Positions 59,814 through 64,000 of a DNA stretch of 64,000 bases are shown here, piece by piece. Both the position numbers and the translations under genes were made by a program. Within the stretch, counting starts at the first letter, position 1, and every line of letters starts with the position of its first letter. Below the pieces are notes generated by a model. That model ran no database searches. It saw nothing but the letters and a program-made list of their open reading frames with translations, and had not been told where the DNA came from. This DNA is from Hypomesus transpacificus (Eukaryota > Chordata > Actinopteri > Osmeriformes > Osmeridae): contig NC_061060.1 in the NCBI RefSeq assembly GCF_021917145.1, positions 11,944,366 to 12,008,365 on the forward strand, given 5' to 3'.

Positions 59814-61513
59814 CTATCCTATGTAGATGCGGTGGAAGTCGTTGGCGCCGAAGGCTGCGTTGCACTTGGGGCACTTCCTCTGCCGGGTGTCGTAGCGCGT
59901 CTTGACGCACTCGAAGCAGAAGACGTGGAAGCACTTGGTCAGGACGGCGTCCTTCACCCGCGAGTTGCAACACGGGCAGGTCAGACGAGCCTGGTACAGA
60001 GAGGGGGGGTGTGTGTGTGTGAGTGTGGAAGAATGCAAACGTTAGGAAAAGGATTATAAGCAAGTGATGCCAATGCATTTTTCCCCAATATCGAGAGTTT
60101 ACATGTATGGACATACACACATGCGGGCACACACGCACACACACATGTATCGACACACACACACACGTTGTTCACACACACCTTGTACTCGTTGATCTCC
60201 TCGTTCAGGATCTCGTCTCCGTTGCGGACGTTCTCCGCCGGCTTCTTGGCCTTCTCGATCTTCCTCCTCAGCTTCGAAATGTCCTCCTGAAACACACGCA
60301 CACCGCGACAGTAGTACAGGGGAAGCACCGACATTCCAGAACGCGGCACCCTTAAAGCAAACGTCTGTGTTCCCCTCTGTGTGTGTGCGAATGTGGCAGA
60401 TGTGGCACCTGCGCGCGGCGGGAGTTGAAGGACTCCTTCTCCCTGGAGATGCTGTTCTCGATCACCTCCTCCCTGACGGTGCTGAGTCTCTGCTGCACCT
60501 GCTCCAGCTGGGCGCGGCCCTCCTCCGACAGCAGCAGGGACTCCTGGGCCTGGAGGGCCACGCGGGAGAGAGGAGAGAGACGGGGTCAGACGGGAGATGT
60601 GCACACGGCGCCGCAAGAGAAGGTTTCCTCCTTGAGCGGCTGTGCGTGTGTGGGAGTGCTACCTTGCGTTTGTTCATGTCCAGGGCCTGGGTCCTCAGAG
60701 CCAGCTCCCTCTCCGCCGTGCCGATGGTGCCCTGCAGGAGGCGCTCCTTCTCCTCCAGCTTCTTCACCACCTGCAGCTGGGCGTCCACCTGGGAGAGGGG
60801 GGGGAGAGGGGGAGAGACGACAGGGGATTAGATGATGCGTCGAGGATGAGAGAGAGGTGGAAGTGGGGGTGAGCTCAAAGATGGGAGAGCGCGAGGGTGA
60901 AACGTGGGGATGAAGAGAGAGAGGTGCCAAAGGTCAGGTGCTGTGAGACCACTCCTTCTTAAACGACTCGCTCGCTCGCTCGCTCTCTCTCTCTCTGTCT
61001 GTCTCTCTCTGTCTCTCACCTTTACTCTCCCTACCTCTCGTCCCTCCCTTCCTCTCTCTCTCTCCCCCCCTGTCCACCTCTCCCTCTCCACCCCCCTCTA
61101 ACTGTCCTCCCTTCCTCTCCCTTCTTCTCCCTCTCCTGTACCTCTCCTCCCATTCTCCCCCCTCTCCCTCTCCTCCCTTCCTCTCCCTTCTTCTCCCTCT
61201 CCTCTCCTCCCTCTCTCCCCCTCTACCTCTCCCCCCTCTCTTCTCCTCCCCTCCTCTCCCACCTGGGTCTTGAGGGTGAGCAGCTGGTCGGCCAGCTCCT
61301 CCTTCTCCTCCTTGAGCAGCTTGTGGATCTGGTTGGACTTGATCCTCTCGCTCATCAGCTTGAAGTTGGCGTCGTCCTTCTCCCGCAGCTGCTGCATCAG
61401 GCGGATGTTCTGCTCCTGCATGTCCTCAAACGCCTGGCCCGTCACGTCCATCTCGCTCAGCAGTGCGTCCTCCTCCTGGCCGTGCGCACACACACATACA
61501 CATACATACACGT

Positions 61514-61544
<31 letters not shown>

Positions 61545-64000
61545 TGCATGTTCACACACACACACACATGTGCACGCACACACACACACACACGTTCACA
61601 CACATACATGTGCACGCACACACATGTACACACACACACATGTTCACACACACACACACACATACGTGTGCACGCACACACACACACATGTATGTGCACG
61701 CACACACACACACACGTAAAAACACACACATACATGCACAGAGTTAGAGCTAAGGACAGCAGTGGTAAACTGGCATAGGGCAGTAAGGAGGGGTGTGTGG
61801 GGGTGTGGTGGTGGGGCAAACCGTTAAAGGTCACATGAAATGCTGTTTTTGGATGCTTTTGTATAGGCCTTAGTGGTCCCCTAATACTGTATCTGAAGTC
61901 TCTTTCCTGAAATTCAGCCTGAATTATAGCCACTACGAGTAGTCCCACAATGACCTTTCCTCAAGATGCGCTGTTTCTGTGTCTGTAGCTTTAAATGCTA
62001 ATGAGGAGGACAGGCGGCACCATGTGCTAATGTTTACAGTGGATGTATAGCAATGGCTCGTAGACCCGTTGCTGTAAGATGCCTTGAATTTTGCCCATTC
62101 TCATCTGATCACCCTGGTTTACAGAGATGCACACTCATAGTAATTTCAATGAGGAAAAAGGCGACCCGCGCCATAACAACAGCAGAACGGTTATCCAAAT
62201 AACAAAGATGTGTACAACACTCGCGTTACAGCATGTGTATTCACACACATACTTGATGCTACCTACCTACCTTTACATTAGCGACAGTAACTCAGCTGTT
62301 AGCTGCAAAGGTAATGTTACAGCCACATCCTAAGGGTAGCAAACTCGGTAGCCATATACAGTAAAGCAACAAAATGATATAGCGTTAGTTAACTTGTCCG
62401 AGGTTTGTAGCTGGACCAAGGAGAGTTAATACTGATCCAGAATTTTATTTCAGCAAGGCCAGCTTTGTATTACCTCATGTTGAGGAAACAGTCGTGGCTG
62501 AAATGTTAGGCGCAGACATACAAAACTTTGGGAAGTTGTGTCGGCGCATTATCAGAGAAAAAAAATCTCCACTGTTAAAATACTTTTGTTTTCCTTTGTA
62601 CATCGAAACTGAGCAAATTTAATGCTTCAAATCGTTTGCAAGCCATCATCTGCTTTGACCGCCCAGATAATCTGGTCCGCCCATGAGAAACTGAGCTATG
62701 ACCGTGCAAGTGTTTTTATCCTCTGGGCGGGCAAAGCAGAGAGAGGTGAGATTTTCTAACTGAGCATTTGAGCTTTTGATTTTCTCAAAGGCGGAGAAGA
62801 ATACCCAGGGCTTGGTTTACACCTAGCGAAATGTTCTTGCCACTGGGGGGACCAAAGGCAGGCTAGGGGAACTCATATTAATGTTAAATAACCTCCTAAA
62901 GTAAGGTTTTCATGTCATGTGACCTTTAAAGTTGAGGATGGGGAAAAGTAAAAGCATCCATAAAAAGGATGTACACACACACACTCTCACCTGCTTAGCC
63001 AGGGAGAGCTTCTTGTTGAGGATGTCTATCTGCTCCTCCACAGAGCGGATCTTCCTCAGGGCCTCCTCGTCAGCCATCTTCTTCCCCTCCCTCCTCTCCC
63101 TCTCCTCCAGGTCCCTCAGTCGCTGCTTCAGCTCCTCCGCCTGGACACACACACAGACAGACACACACACACACCCGCCCGTTCAGTCAACTCTGTCAAC
63201 GTACCTCGATAACAAATCAGGTGTGTGAGCGTGTGTTGGTGTGCACCTCTGATTTGGCCTTCTTCTCTGCAGCCATGAGCTGCACCTTGTCCCTCTGTTC
63301 TTTAGGCGCGGAGCGGTACATGTCCAGTAGCAGCTTCATCTCTCTCTGGGACTCCTGGGCCTTCCTACACACACACACACACACACACAGCACAGCACAG
63401 CACGCAGCCTTTATCAGCACCGCCATCATCATCGCCTTTAACTTCATCATCATCTTCATCACCACCACCATCTTCATCACCACCACCTACTTAAGCTCCG
63501 TCCTGACAATCTTCAGCTGCTCCACCTCCTTCCTCTTTGGTCCTCCAATCGCAGGCGGCCGCTCGCCGGCCACCTCCTCCGATTGGTTGCTACTCCCGGC
63601 CTTCTCCTTCTCCTCCTTCGCGGCGCCGCCTCCCCCGCGCAGCGGCCTTTCCTTCTCCTTCTCTCGCTCCTTCTCCTTCTCCTCCTTCTTGACTTTCTCG
63701 TTCTCCTCTTCCTTCACTCCGTCTGCCTCCGTGCCCGGCTCGGTCTTCACAGAGGCTCCTGCAGAGAAGACGAGAGAAGCAGAGAAGGAAGGAGAGAACA
63801 GGGTGGTTAGAGGTTAGAGGTTAGAACAACAGCAACAGGGTCAGAATTAGTCAGGAAAACCCAATACAAATCTAAAGATCTAGAAAAAAAACTGTTAGAA
63901 AGCCTACTGCACAATAAGAGGTCAATGACTTGGGTCCGAAGGTGGAATATAGGATCCTACCTGTGCTGGTGGGAGTGGCCGATCCATTATCGGACTCCGC
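59814..64000 (-). CDS. rnf20: Bre1-type E3 ubiquitin ligase (rnf20-like), 3' part of gene
   Basis: RNF20/RNF40 monoubiquitinate histone H2B in the nucleus during transcription. Exons seen (-): 63961 to beyond the window edge, 63491-63758, 63247-63364, 62991-63140, 61263-61475, 60663-60788, 60409-60549, 60182-60286, 59814-59990. Phases agree for 445 residues. Most of it is coiled coil ([60 protein letters not shown]). The final exon is the [33 protein letters not shown], then [28 protein letters not shown] and the terminal IYIG favour RNF20 over RNF40. A Lys/Glu-rich linker (63600-63750) is longer and more charged than I remember for mammals. The N-terminal half lies off the window. Confidence 0.9.
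60960..61258. repeat. CT-rich tract in rnf20 intron
   Basis: A pyrimidine-rich intron stretch of TCTC, CTCCCT and CCTCTCC units ends at the acceptor side of neighbouring exons. No structure beyond low complexity is seen. Confidence 0.75.
61480..61738. repeat. CA-rich compound microsatellite in rnf20 intron
   Basis: About 250 bases of CACACA with interspersed TACATG/GTGCACG variants, beginning five bases upstream of the acceptor of exon 61263-61475 (read on the - strand). Internal blocks such as CATGTTCACACACACACA repeat several times, indicating minisatellite-type duplication on top of the dinucleotide. Confidence 0.85.
61828..62925. mobile_element. TTAA-site DNA element (piggyBac- or Kolobok-type), 1098 bp
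   Basis: The perfect inverted ends AGGTCACATGA and TCATGTGACCT are each flanked by TTAA (61824-61827 and 62926-62929). There is no transposase frame, so it is non-autonomous. It lies in the rnf20 intron between exons 61263-61475 and 62991-63140. Confidence 0.85.

Noticed and set aside
61098-61948. Frames of alternating Cys-Val or His-Thr
   Set aside because: Products of the CA/GT microsatellite in the rnf20 intron. Only the exon part 61263-61475 is real.

Overview
This window is vertebrate, most likely teleost fish, genomic DNA. Genes are split into many small exons with GT-AG introns, microsatellites are abundant, and the DNA carries fish-type transposons (an intact Tc1/mariner, several hAT elements, a TTAA-site element) and two tRNA-derived SINEs. 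The SINE tail is of the kind known from salmoniform-like fishes, but the exact lineage is an inference. I joined exons by eye using splice sites, reading phase and remembered family sequence. No alignment was run.

Layout. A slingshot phosphatase gene (ssh3-like, +, 1461-10480, first exon probably off the left edge) ends tail-to-tail against mrpl18 (-, 12660-14097). Next come an Ig-like receptor gene (copy 1, -, 16139-19102), a nest of transposons (19470-22679), the V-ATPase a3 subunit gene tcirg1 (-, 23493-30360), the splicing E3 ligase gene prpf19 (-, 32174-35952), a diverged Ig-like receptor gene (copy 2, -, 37489-40378), and two more Ig-like copies on the + strand: copy 3, a pseudogene (41475-45336), and copy 4, intact (49202-52140). 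The right end holds tmem109 (-, 54911-57913, with a one-base frameshift in exon 3) and the last exons of a Bre1-type ubiquitin ligase (rnf20-like, -, 59814 to beyond the right edge). SSH3, TCIRG1, PRPF19 and TMEM109 all lie on human 11q12-q13, which supports these assignments.

The most interesting part is the Ig-like family. It consists of type I membrane proteins of about 476-509 residues with three Ig-like modules that lack the usual paired cysteines, one membrane segment and a long proline/serine-rich tail ending in a conserved motif, VY-x-SDKLNF. I do not recognise a named family. Copies 1, 3 and 4 share promoters, introns, tail exons and 3' UTR. Copies 1 and 3 form a large inverted duplication around tcirg1-prpf19. 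The ligand-side modules differ most, as expected of a fast-evolving immune-type or recognition receptor cluster, but that function is inference.

The housekeeping genes (mrpl18, tcirg1, prpf19, rnf20, ssh3) work in unrelated processes: mitochondrial translation, proton pumping, splicing, H2B ubiquitination and cofilin dephosphorylation. Nothing suggests co-regulation beyond neighbourhood.
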